This document shows, piece after piece, positions 1 to 12,300 of a stretch of DNA of 64,000 nucleotides (position 1 is the first letter of the stretch; every line of letters begins with the position of its first letter). This stretch comes from Trifolium pratense (lineage: Eukaryota; Streptophyta; Magnoliopsida; Fabales; Fabaceae). Both the position numbers and the translations under genes were made by a program. The stretch covers positions 24,116,251 through 24,180,250 of the forward strand of contig NC_060062.1 in the NCBI RefSeq assembly GCF_020283565.1, read 5' to 3'. The notes beneath the pieces were generated by a model. That model had not been told where the DNA came from and ran no database searches. It saw nothing but the letters and a program-made list of their open reading frames with translations.

Positions 1-280
1 ACTTGACCATCTTATGTAAGTTTTTCTTCTAATGTTTTGCTAAATAGTACCTAACACTTCATTGAATGAATAAGTGCTTGAATATTAATAATTTGTTTTC
101 TTCAGAGAATTCGTGAAAGAAGCTGGACGTGGCGGTAAAGGTAACTTGCCCCTAGCAGGCACTCCTACCATTGTAAAGACAGAACCATGGGATGGAAAAG
201 ATGGAGAAATAATTGAGGAAGATGAATTTTCTCTTGAAGAACTCATGGGAGAAGATGCCCCAAGCAAAGATGAACTATAA
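1..280 (+). CDS. C-terminal end of an unrecognised plant gene (partial)
   Basis: The last two exons of a gene that enters from the left edge. Exon-like sequence to about position 16 is followed by a GTAAGT donor. The intron ends in a pyrimidine-rich TTTGTTTTCTTCAG at 105, and the final exon runs 106-280 with TAA at 278-280. The joined frame reads LDHLIEFVKEAGRGG and continues into an acidic tail (EIIEEDEFSLEELMGED). The last four residues are KDEL, which is the ER-retrieval signal in secreted-pathway proteins; with no N-terminus in view its meaning is unknown. I do not recognise the family. The unbroken frame across a well-formed intron supports a real gene. What is missing is everything 5' of the last 60 or so codons. 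Confidence 0.6.
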
Positions 281-830
281 TTAATTAATTTGAAAGGAAA
301 TGATACGAAATTAGTGGTCAAGTTATCACCAATTTTATGCTATAGGAAATTGTAGTATGTAGAATATTAAAGGGAAATGTTTTCATGTGCTCGCTGTTTT
401 TCGAGTTTTTATTTTTTCCATGTTCGGAGTTAAAGACTAGTGTAGCGATGAGTGATCTTTCAAGGAGCATCATGTTATTCAGTAGTACAAGATATCTCAG
501 GAAAATGTAAGCATGTTGCTATTTTCTTTTTTCCCATTAATGAACAATTGAACATCAGTTAACAAAGTACAACCTTCAGAACTTAGAACATTGATATGTC
601 TTTTGTAAATTATTAGTAGGGTGATTCCGCCGAGGCCTGGTTCTTTTGGGTTGTGCACATTGATCATAGCTGGTTGTGATGAGGTGTTTTCAAGATAGTA
701 GACTCATTTGAATATATACAGGCCTTGCTAAACCTTTGCACTTATGCCATATACGATATCAAATTTTGTTGAGATTTAAATGAAGAGGGAAACAATTTGC
801 AGAGAAATTTAGTACATGTCCAGAAACAAG
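281..830. other. 3' flank without a recognised gene
   Basis: AT-rich sequence just after the stop codon of the left-edge gene, probably its 3' UTR and intergenic DNA. No ORF of substance and no recognisable element. Confidence 0.4.
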
Positions 831-831
831 T

Positions 832-1045
832 TCTTTAAAGAAAACAAATTAATAATATTCAAGTATTTGTTCATTCAATGAAGTGTTTACCGTCTAATAT
901 AATAATGAACACTTCATTGAATGAAGTAATTAATAATATTCTCTGAAGAACACAAATTAATAAGTGCATGAAAATAAATTCTCTGAAGAAAACAAATTAA
1001 TAATATTCAAGCACTTGGATATCAATGAAGTTTTTCTTCTAATGT
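832..1045. repeat. Shuffled, mostly inverted copies of the 3' part of the upstream gene's last intron
   Basis: The intron at about 17-110 contains TAAGTGCTTGAATATTAATA, then TTTGTTTTCTTCAGAGAATT. Its reverse complement recurs at 832-882, 935-958 and 978-1020 (AATTCTCTGAAGAAAACAAA followed by TTAATAATATTCAAGCACTT). Two further pieces are in direct orientation: GAACACTTCATTGAATGAAG near 905 and AAGTTTTTCTTCTAATGTG near 1027. This is a mosaic duplication of one intron just downstream of its own gene. Confidence 0.7.
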
Positions 1046-1315
1046 GTATTCAAAATTTAATTCTAAAGAAGAAATAGATGGTGATTTAAGTGTATGATGA
1101 ACAAAAACAATAGATATACACTAAGTTAAATTTAACAATCATAATGTGTGTTCAAATTTTAATTGAAATGAAGAAACAGGTCGTGATTCAAGTGTATGAT
1201 GAACAAAAACAAAAACACTATGTTGAATTTAAAAATTATAATGTGTGTTCAAAGATAAATTTAAATAAACGCATGGTGATTGTATGATGAACAAAACCAT
1301 ATATAGGAGAAGTGA
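1040..1315. repeat. Degenerate tandem repeat, about 100 bp x 3
   Basis: Three diverged units each contain AATGTGTGTTCAAA or AATGTGTATTCAAA, then a variable stretch, then AAGTGTATGATGAACAAAAA (third copy GATTGTATGATGAACAAAAC). The spacing is about 95-110 bp. Noncoding. Confidence 0.65.
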
Positions 1316-2329
1316 CTTATATTGCATGGTTGGTTCCTCCATGCTTTGGATAAAAAATGCAAAAAAAAAATTGTAACCTTCACAAACATAATATTTATCA
1401 AATTAAACAACCACATGTAAAATTACGAGTACACTATGTAGAAAATTAATTTATTTTGAAGGTATTATCTTCACAAATTAGCCTGCTCCATGGTCTACGC
1501 ACATTCTTTATTTTCCCAATACGATAGCATCCTCTACCTTTGTTTGAACCTTCAATTGTTGATGAACATGAGGAAGAGAAATCTCCATGATTGTTGTCTC
1601 TCATCGAATACAAATACGTTGATGACGGATAAGATCCACTACAGTTGAAATATCCTGCAGTTCTTGCATTCATGCCTAAGTTGTGGACTTGTGGTGCTTT
1701 TTTTTTTAGAAAAAATAATGTCCTCTCTCTTCATTGAAAATAATCACTTTTTCTCTCACAAATCCAATTCATCTTTAGGAAATCCAATTCCATTGATGAC
1801 GATGATGATGACATTGACGTGGATGATGACCGAGACGATCGATGATGCATGAGTAGTTTTCCTTGGCAAAATACATTGAAAAAATATTGATTTTTTTTTT
1901 TGTTAAAATATGGAGGTGGGGGTGTAAGGCAAGGTGTAGAAGTTTTAGACAAAAAGTGTTTAGGAGTACCAGGTTGTGCCTCCCAAAAAAGGGAAATGCA
2001 ATTGATGTTTTTCCATAATACATAATTCTTGATGAAGTTTTGGCACTAGAAGCTTCCTTGGATTTTAGCCTTGAGAAGAATTTATCATCTTGCTTTATTC
2101 TAAAAGATTTGTCAATTGAGAGATGATTGACATCATCATTGATAATTTTTTGGGTTTGAAAAGATTTTGATTTTTGCTTCTTTTTTTTTGTTAGAATTAT
2201 GATGATGTAAAATATGACTCAAAGGAAAATCGAATTATAGTATAGACATGATTTGAGGATAAACTCTTCTATTTGTTTATCGTCCTCATGACCACTCTTG
2301 ATAGTGTCTAGTCTTATCGGAAATTATTA

Positions 2330-2560
2330 GTTTACTTCATAGTAGCTATGTCTACAAGAAGAGTGAGATTAGAAAGCCATTCTCCAAGATAAAGTTCCTG
2401 TAAATATGATAGGCTTCCAAGTTGATTAGGAATGGTTCCAACTAGGTAATTAAAACTAGGTAGAGATTTCAAGTAGAGATTTCAAGGTAATTAAAACTGA
2501 GATCAAGGTATTGTAAACGATAGAGATTTCAAGTTGATGAGGAACTTCAATGTACATATT
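2330..2560 (-). pseudogene. LRR receptor-like protein fragment (broken)
   Basis: Read on the minus strand, two frames give leucine-rich-repeat consensus: LQYLDLSFNYL, then after a frameshift GTIPNQLGSLSYLQELYLG followed by a second repeat start. The pattern LxxLxxLxLxxNxLxGxIPxxLGxLSxLQxLxLG is that of plant receptor-like proteins and kinases. Stops and a short internal duplication (AGTAGAGATTTCAAG) break the frame. No signal peptide, transmembrane segment or kinase could be joined to it. Further decayed parts may extend to about 2040. Confidence 0.55.
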
Positions 2561-3353
2561 TTAAAATGGTCAACTTAACGAGTGCCTTTAACCATAAGAG
2601 CACTTGTTAAGAAATCAAAAGAAGAAAACTTTGGGTTGGAAAAATCAATTTTAATATATTTGAATTCTAACAAGTACCCTTAGGATGACGACCTTATATG
2701 CGTCTTTGTTAGATTGGTTTTTTTAATTATCATGATATAGATATAAAAAATTTACTGCCGTTAACAATATCTAGTTAATCTCCATCAGAAAGCTTGTTGG
2801 ACTTGGACATGCAAAGTGAGTTCTTTTCTCCCAAACAAATTATTTTCGTACATAGAAGCAAGGAGTGACCATGACCACCCGTGACTAAATTTTTTCATTT
2901 CTCTCCTTGTAAAGAAGAAAGACAAAGAATCGGCTTTTTAATTTTAAATTGTCCATAATACTCTTGCTGCTTATGTAAAATAACTACTATGTTTTCTTCT
3001 TATTTTTTAATCAAAAATACCTACTACATAATATTGTTTGCCTCACTTTAAAGAGAAGCTAATAATTCATTTTATTTTTCATCTTTGTATGATCAAAATA
3101 GATATTATCTTTGAACTAAGTAATTTGAAAGCGACACAAATGTGGTATGACGATGACTTTCCTCGGCTTTTTGATGATCGAGATCAAGAAAGTCCACAAG
3201 AGCACACTAGTACACTAAAAGAAACCATTGATGTTTTACAAAATGGAGCAAAGTTTTCAACAGAATCATATTATGAGTTGGAGAACAGAAGCCTCTCAAA
3301 ACAAACCTTATCTCTGAGAAGTTTCCTCCATTATTGCACTAAATCACCTTAAA

Positions 3354-6300
3354 TTAGGCTGCCTGAGCAACAGCCTCAGATGCATCTGTTTCTTGCCTGA
3401 AAATTAGATGTCAGTCAAATGGTTAAAATCAGTTAACGGAAAAATCAACTACATTATTCTATATGAAGAACATGATGAGAATTTAATCTACATTTTTATT
3501 CTTTCATTCTGAAGACTTGCGAGGGTGTCAATCATGGAATAGGATGCTAGCCAGCAAGAAAGGAACTTGGAAGTGATCACGGGGAGTTTGAATGAAGACA
3601 TGATTTTTGGTAGATAAAAATTGCTTTAGGCTATACATTACATGATTTTTATCTAGTCAAACCGAGAAACTTAGCACTTTAAACTGACAGCCACATTGGT
3701 TTCTAGAGACACCTAAAATTCATCTAAGTCTGATGTATACCCTTTTTAGCCCAAATCCTGCCGTGACAACATGAATATGATCGCCACCCAAAACATAAAT
3801 CGTACAGCAAAAACATCACTAACTATACCACAGCATTTAATAAAATCTGATGTGTATTATTTGATGAGGTTACAGATGAAGAGGGACAAGAAAATAAGTA
3901 TGAAGACATAATACAAAAGGAAAGTTGACAGGTTTAGATTGGGAAGGGAATGTACGGAAATCATTGAAGGAGATAAAGAGAATATGCCTATGGCGGGAAG
4001 TAATATATTGGAGTGTGTTAAAATCAAGAAAATATGTAGATATTCTATGTACTTTATGAAAACATGCTAGGAGTTTCTTTCCCGACAGAGTCAATAAAAG
4101 AGTGCACCGGGTAAGGGATTACTTTATGAAAACAAGGGCAACACCCGAGTTGTGGTTATTCTGATGCTGATTGGGCAGGTTCACAAGCAGATAGAAGATC
4201 CACTTCAGGGTATTGTGTCCTCATTGGAGGAAATTTGATCTCATGGCGGAACAAGAAACAAAACATAGTTGCAAGGTCGAGTGCAGAAGCAGCATATCGT
4301 GCTATGGCTGCAGCAGCTTGTGAACTTACATGGCTAAGATAATTACTCCAACAACTCAAATTAGGAGATGTCAAAACAATGAAATTAATTTGCGACAACC
4401 AAGCTGCACTATATATTGCCTCCAACCCGGTTTTTCATGAAAGAACTAAACATATAGAGATCGATCATCACTTTGTACGAGATAAAGTTCTTTCAGGAGA
4501 AATTTTAACTGATTTTGTTGGTTCAAATGATCAATTAGCTGACATATTTACCAAGTCCCTTAGAGGATCTCGGGTTGAAACTATTTGTAACAAGCTTGGT
4601 GCATACGACATGTATGCTCCAGCTTGAGGAGGAGTGTTAGAATCAAGAACATGTGTAGATATTCTATGTACTTTACATCTTCCTAGATTAGTTATTAATA
4701 GTCCTAGTCTCTACAACTTCCTAGGCTTCCATGTATTTATTGTATCTACATTATAAATACAGTGTGTGTGATCTGGTTAGACACACAGAATTTACATACA
4801 GTATTCAATAGAGTGGAATGAACATAGAGTGGAAAGTGTTGTACTGAGTAGTTATAGGGTGATTTTCATCTCATTATGGGTTGCGCTTTCATTGTTTATC
4901 ATTTTATTTTCTTCCTTCTGCAAAGAATTTATTCTCCGTCCATTGTCTGTCATTACTGTTTCATTCATCTTGTATAGAGGATTCATCCTTGAGTTCATCA
5001 TCAATACAAATTCAGTCAGTTTCAGTTTATTCTTTTGTTGTTTCTATTAAACTTTGATCAGAGCATTAAATTGTAGACCAAGTTCAATGACAGCATGGCA
5101 GTATATAACAAGACTCCAAAAACAAGGAAGGAAAATATAATTGTCCAAGAAGAAGGTACAGGTTTCACCTTGCAATTCCTTCCCCAACCTCCATTCTGAG
5201 AAAGCTTACAATCCTCACGGATGAACCCACCTCTTTGGATAGATTATCCAGCACCGCCTGCAAAGAGACATGAAAGATACTGGGTAAAGAATAAGCAAAT
5301 AAACAAATCGCCAACTACGATGGATACTTCACAATAGACACAGAACTTCATACGTATATTATAAATAGCATATTTTGGATATGTGTATCTTGTGGAGTGA
5401 TGAGTAAATCTAGATCACATGCTTATTTGAGATAAAAGATTTTTAAACAGCGACAGGATTTCTTTAAAAAGTTATATTGATCATGATCACTTAGAAAAGT
5501 CACATGACGTTATTTTTAAATCTTAATCATGTATACTATGCATACATAAAAGTACATACGTATGTTTGTATACGTATGTTCTACAAACATACGACCATTA
5601 TTACATACATAAATGTACATAATGCTACATCTGTGTGGTGGTCTTGAAATCAAGAAAAATTCACTGCCATTGCACTCGATAAATCACCTTTTCATTTACT
5701 GGTCATTGACCATAAGACATCTTAATACCTTCCTAGAATCTGAATGGCTTTGAAGTTTGAAGGCTACTGGCTACCCACAGATCTATATTGCATATTTGAG
5801 TTGTAGAAACTATAAGACACAAACTCTTATTCCCCAAGTTCACCCTCTATTTTTACCCATAATAAATGAAAGGAAGTAAATACTTCCGAATGATGTGATT
5901 GGAACAAATGGCCTGTGGCATTTCAAAGTAAGAAACAAAATCTTATTCCCCAAATGTTAGGAACCCAAGAAAAGGATTCCAAATGAATTCCTAAAAAACT
6001 GGAGATAATTGATAAATCAAATGAATAATTCCTTGAATAGCTTTCTGGTATTATCACTGAATGGAAATAATAAGAATGAACAAGATGATAACCTTGCACT
6101 CAAGGTTACCCCATGGGAGCATTCTCCCCTCACTAGAACATTCTATAGTTTACGACTTTCATAAAATAACTTCATAACCTGCATTAGGAGGGATTTGGTT
6201 CTGTTTATAACAGATAGGGCCAAAATACAGAGTTGATAAAAATGGTATTGGACCTGTAAAAGTATTAGTAAAACACAAATGTTTGGATGTAATATGCACT

Positions 6301-9300
6301 TAAAAAGTATATTTATTTATTAATTATCTGGTTCAACCATGACCCGGAGGTCTTTCCGGTCCGATCTCTGATCTGGATTTTAAAACATTGCCTTTTATAA
6401 TTATCAGTATGGGTATAGGGGCAAGGGTTTAATGATGTAAGTAAATCCTGAAAACTCTCTTACTTTACCATTAGTAAACGATATCATGTCATGGCATGTT
6501 TCCCTTTCAAAGAATAAAGAGTGTCAAATGAAATTTAAAAGTAAAAGGGGTCGATTCTGAACCAACCCAAGCATTGGTAGAATTTTATTTCTTTCACCAA
6601 TCAAAACAACGATATTGGCAAACAAATATAGCCATCATAGTTTCAATTTTCTCACAAAATCCAATTCGATTTAGAGAATAAGTGAAACCTCACATACCTT
6701 CACTTTCATAGTATCATTCATAACAAACTTTTGGTCCATAAGCACAACATCCTCAAAGTACTTGCGCAGACGACCTTCAACCATTTTGTCTATGGCCATC
6801 TGAGATTTACCAGAGGATTCTGCCTGAAATATAAAAACCAGAACAAAGTCTTGAGCAAAAACTAGAAAAATCACAAATATAACATGAGATAAACATTGAG
6901 CAGATTGCATTTTCTGAGCTGATTTTCTTTTTAATTCTAAATTGTAGGCTACTAAATAGTGGTTTATCAAAAAAGTTGAATAAGTCTAACAATAGAAGAT
7001 GAGTAAGCTGTTACTAACTGTTAGAGTTAGTTATTTTCGGTTTCAAGTTAGTTAGAATAGATTGCCACGTGTATCTGTTAGTTAGTGCCAGCTATTGTGT
7101 AACTAACTTGTAATGTAGGTTATATAACCTTGTATCTTCATTTTTCCAATCTAATGAGAATTGTTCTTACTCATTCTTCTTCTAGTTTCTTTAAGTTTTC
7201 TATGCAAATCAAGTTTACTGATATGGTATCATAGAGCCCGGTGAAATCCACCTTGATTCTGAATTCTGAGTTTTTTTTGTTGCATCAATGGCGAGAACTA
7301 CCAACAATAGTAATAATGCTAGTGGTAGTGCTTCTTCTTCTTCTCTGGATCCTTACTACATTCATCCATCGGAGAATCCTACTACTATTTGCATTTCCCC
7401 TCAACTCGAAGGAGAAAGCAACTATCATGGCTGGGCTAAGCATATGCAGCGTGTTCTTGCTACCAAGAACAAGTTTCGATTCGTAGATGGTTCCATTCCC
7501 GTTCCTTCAGAAGATGATCTCAATTTTGTTGCGTGGGAACAGTGTAATAACCTGGTTCATTCATGGCTTATCAATTCCATGAAGCCACAAGTTACTGAAA
7601 GTGTTGTTTACATCGAGAATGCCATCGATGTGTGGAAAGATCTTAAAGAATGGTACCTGCAAGGTGATAGAGTTCGTGTAGCAACTTTGTATCAAGAAAT
7701 CTCCAATTTCAAACAAGGTAACTGTCGAGTTTCAGACTACTTTACTGAGATGCGTGCTATGTGGGAAGAACTTGATCAATTCAGGCCCATTCCACAATGT
7801 ACTTGTCCACATAGGTGTGTTTGTGCTGCTATGAGAAGTGCAAGATTGTTCAAGACTGAAGACAAAATCATTCAATTTCTTATGGGATTGAATGAGCAGT
7901 TTCAGCATATTAGATGTCAAGTTTTGTTAATGGAACCCCTTCCTACCATCAACAAAGTTCTTTCTATGGTATTACAAGAAGAAAGACAACAAAGTTATGG
8001 TTTAACTCCTCAGATTGAAGGCAAGAATGAAGTATCTGATGCATTGGTTAATGCAGTTGACAGCAATGGTGCATGGAGGGGTTATGGCAGAGGAAGAGGC
8101 AGTTCTTACTATCAAGGAGGAAGAGGTCGAGGTAATCATACTAATTCCACTAAGGTTTGTACTTATTGTGGTAAAAATGGTCACACAGTTGATATTTGTT
8201 ACAAGAAACATGGATATCCACTTAATTGGGGTTATGCTAGAGGTAATAATGGAAGCAATGCTTATGCTAACAATGTTGAAGTTGGTAATGGTAATGAAGG
8301 TGTCAGTAACACTAGTTAACTAGCCACAAGTGAAGGTAATGGCAATGTGTCCTTGACTATGGATCAGTATAATAGCTTGATATGCTTCAATCCTTTTATC
8401 AAGAGAAAGGTATCTTACATCAAAGAAGTTGTATGAATACTCCTCAGCAGAATGCTAGAGTTGAGAGGAGACACCAACATATTCTCAACATTAGTAGGGC
8501 CTTGATGTTTCGGTCAAATCTTCCTAAGGTTTATTGGTCCTATGCTTTGCAACATGCAGTATTTCTCATTAATAGAACTCCAATCAAATTACTTGATGAT
8601 AAATCCAGTTGAATGATTATGTGTGTCATTCTAATACTACCTCACCTTATCCTATAGCCACATATGTCAAATATACCAATCTTTCACCCTCTCATCTCAC
8701 CTATGCCATGTCTCTCATAACTGACACAGAACCTAAGTCATTTTCTTCTGCTAGCAAAAATCCTAAGTGGGTTGCGATAAGGGGCTACACCTATAGGTAG
8801 TAAATGGGTTTTCAAAATCAAAAGACATGCCGATGGTACTATTGAACGCTACAAGGCTAGATTAGTTGCTCAAGGATTCACTCAAACTGAAGGATTGGAT
8901 TATTTTGAAACATTCTCTCCGGTAGCAAAAATGTCAACTGTCAGAGTTCTCCTTGCATTAAGTTCCATTCATAATTGGCACATACATCAACTTGATGTTA
9001 ATAACGCTTTACTTCATGGAGATCTTAATGAAGCTGTCTACATGAAAGTTCCACAAGGGGTTCATTCACCTCAACCAGGTCAGGTTTGCAGGCTCACCAA
9101 GTCTCTTTATGGTTTAAGCAAGCAAGCAGGCAATGGTTTGACAAATTGACCTCCTTTCTGATTAGCAATGGTTTCACTCAAGCTCAAGCTGATCACACTC
9201 TCTTAACTAAGACTAGTGGTAATTCTTTCTTGGCAATTTCCATTTATGGATTATTTTTTTTTCCTTGGCAATTCCCTTATTTCATGGAAGTCTAAGAAGC

Positions 9301-12300
9301 AAACTACCGTGACTTGTTCTTCTTCTGAAGCTGAATACCGTGCCTTAGCTGCAGCGACACGTGAACTGCAATGGATTTCATTCTTAATACAAGACTTGGC
9401 TCAAACTTGTGTACGACAACCTGTCCTATATTGTGATAGCCAGAGTGCTATGCACATTGCTGCCAACCCTGTTTTTCATGAACGAACCAAACATCTCGAC
9501 ATTGATTGTCACATCGTTCGACTCAAGGTTCAAGAGGGTCTCATGCATTTGTTGCTTGTGCCTTCTGCGTTCCAAGTTGCCGATAGCTTCACCAAGGTTC
9601 CTAAGCCTCGTTCCTTCTATGCGCTTGTTAGCAAGCTGGGTCTTGTGAACATTTTCAACCCTCCAACTTGTGGCGAGGTAACAATAGAATGAGTAAGCTG
9701 TTACTAACTGTTAGAGTTAGTTATTTTCTGTTTGAAGTTAGTTAGAATAGATTGCCCATGTGTATCTGTTAGTTAGTGCCAGCTATTGTGTAACTAACTT
9801 GTAATGTATCTTCATTTTTCCAATCTAATGAGAATTGTTCTTACTCATTCTTCTTCTAGTTTCTTTAAGTTTTCTATGCAAATCAAGTTTACTGATATGG
9901 TATCATAGAGCCCGGTGAAATCCACCTTGATTCTGAATTCTGAGTTTTTTTTGTTGCATCAATGGCGAGAACTACCAACAATAGTAATAATGCTAGTGGT
10001 AGTGCTTCTTCTTCTTCTCTGGATCCTTACTACATTCATCCATCGGAGAATCCTACTACTATTTGCATTTCCCCTCAACTCGAAGGAGAAAGCAACTATC
10101 ATGGCTGGGCTAAGCATATGCAGCGTGTTCTTGCTACCAAGAACAAGTTTCGATTCGTAGATGGTTCCATTCCCGTTCCTTCAGAAGATGATCTCAATTT
10201 TGTTGCGTGGGAACAGTGTAATAACCTGGTTCATTCATGGCTTATCAATTCCATGAAGCCACAAGTTACTGAAAGTGTTGTTTACATCGAGAATGCCATC
10301 GATGTGTGGAAAGATCTTAAAGAATGGTACCTGCAAGGTGATAGAGTTCGTGTAGCAACTTTGTATCAAGAAATCTCCAATTTCAAACAAGGTAACTGTC
10401 GAGTTTCAGACTACTTTACTGAGATGCGTGCTATGTGGGAAGAACTTGATCAATTCAGGCCCATTCCACAATGTACTTGTCCACATAGGTGTGTTTGTGC
10501 TGCTATGAGAAGTGCAAGATTGTTCAAGACTGAAGACAAAATCATTCAATTTCTTATGGGATTGAATGAGCAGTTTCAGCATATTAGATGTCAAGTTTTG
10601 TTAATGGAACCCCTTCCTACCATCAACAAAGTTCTTTCTATGGTATTACAAGAAGAAAGACAACAAAGTTATGGTTTAACTCCTCAGATTGAAGGCAAGA
10701 ATGAAGTATCTGATGCATTGGTTAATGCAGTTGACAGCAATGGTGCATGGAGGGGTTATGGCAGAGGAAGAGGCAGTTCTTACTATCAAGGAGGAAGAGG
10801 TCGAGGTAATCATACTAATTCCACTAAGGTTTGTACTTATTGTGGTAAAAATGGTCACACAGTTGATATTTGTTACAAGAAACATGGATATCCACTTAAT
10901 TGGGGTTATGCTAGAGGTAATAATGGAAGCAATGCTTATGCTAACAATGTTGAAGTTGGTAATGGTAATGAAGGTGTCAGTAACACTAGTTAACTAGCCA
11001 CAAGTGAAGGTAATGGCAATGTGTCCTTGACTATGGATCAGTATAATAGCTTGATATGCTTCAATCCTTTTATCAAGAGAAAGGTATCTTACATCAAAGA
11101 AGTTGTATGAATACTCCTCAGCAGAATGCTAGAGTTGAGAGGAGACACCAACATATTCTCAACATTAGTAGGGCCTTGATGTTTCGGTCAAATCTTCCTA
11201 AGGTTTATTGGTCCTATGCTTTGCAACATGCAGTATTTCTCATTAATAGAACTCCAATCAAATTACTTGATGATAAATCCAGTTGAATGATTATGTGTGT
11301 CATTCTAATACTACCTCACCTTATCCTATAGCCACATATGTCAAATATACCAATCTTTCACCCTCTCATCTCACCTATGCCATGTCTCTCATAACTGACA
11401 CAGAACCTAAGTCATTTTCTTCTGCTAGCAAAAATCCTAAGTGGGTTGCGATAAGGGGCTACACCTATAGGTAGTAAATGGGTTTTCAAAATCAAAAGAC
11501 ATGCCGATGGTACTATTGAACGCTACAAGGCTAGATTAGTTGCTCAAGGATTCACTCAAACTGAAGGATTGGATTATTTTGAAACATTCTCTCCGGTAGC
11601 AAAAATGTCAACTGTCAGAGTTCTCCTTGCATTAAGTTCCATTCATAATTGGCACATACATCAACTTGATGTTAATAACGCTTTACTTCATGGAGATCTT
11701 AATGAAGCTGTCTACATGAAAGTTCCACAAGGGGTTCATTCACCTCAACCAGGTCAGGTTTGCAGGCTCACCAAGTCTCTTTATGGTTTAAGCAAGCAAG
11801 CAGGCAATGGTTTGACAAATTGACCTCCTTTCTGATTAGCAATGGTTTCACTCAAGCTCAAGCTGATCACACTCTCTTAACTAAGACTAGTGGTAATTCT
11901 TTCTTGGCAATTTCCATTTATGGATTATTTTTTTTTCCTTGGCAATTCCCTTATTTCATGGAAGTCTAAGAAGCAAACTACCGTGACTTGTTCTTCTTCT
12001 GAAGCTGAATACCGTGCCTTAGCTGCAGCGACACGTGAACTGCAATGGATTTCATTCTTAATACAAGACTTGGCTCAAACTTGTGTACGACAACCTGTCC
12101 TATATTGTGATAGCCAGAGTGCTATGCACATTGCTGCCAACCCTGTTTTTCATGAACGAACCAAACATCTCGACATTGATTGTCACATCGTTCGACTCAA
12201 GGTTCAAGAGGGTCTCATGCATTTGTTGCTTGTGCCTTCTGCGTTCCAAGTTGCCGATAGCTTCACCAAGGTTCCTAAGCCTCGTTCCTTCTATGCGCTT

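Noticed and set aside
1446..1673. Cysteine- and serine-rich 75-aa minus-strand ORF
   Set aside because: Some resemblance to receptor-kinase ectodomains, but no signal peptide, no cysteine spacing I can assign, and no adjacent exon.
1790..1850. GAT/GAC-rich run coding for poly-Asp
   Set aside because: A trinucleotide-like microsatellite; frames on both strands are low-complexity and end at once.
3038..3352. 104-aa plus-strand ORF ending beside the EF-Ts stop
   Set aside because: No recognised domain; it is AT-rich at the start and converges on the EF-Ts 3' end, so it is most likely chance.
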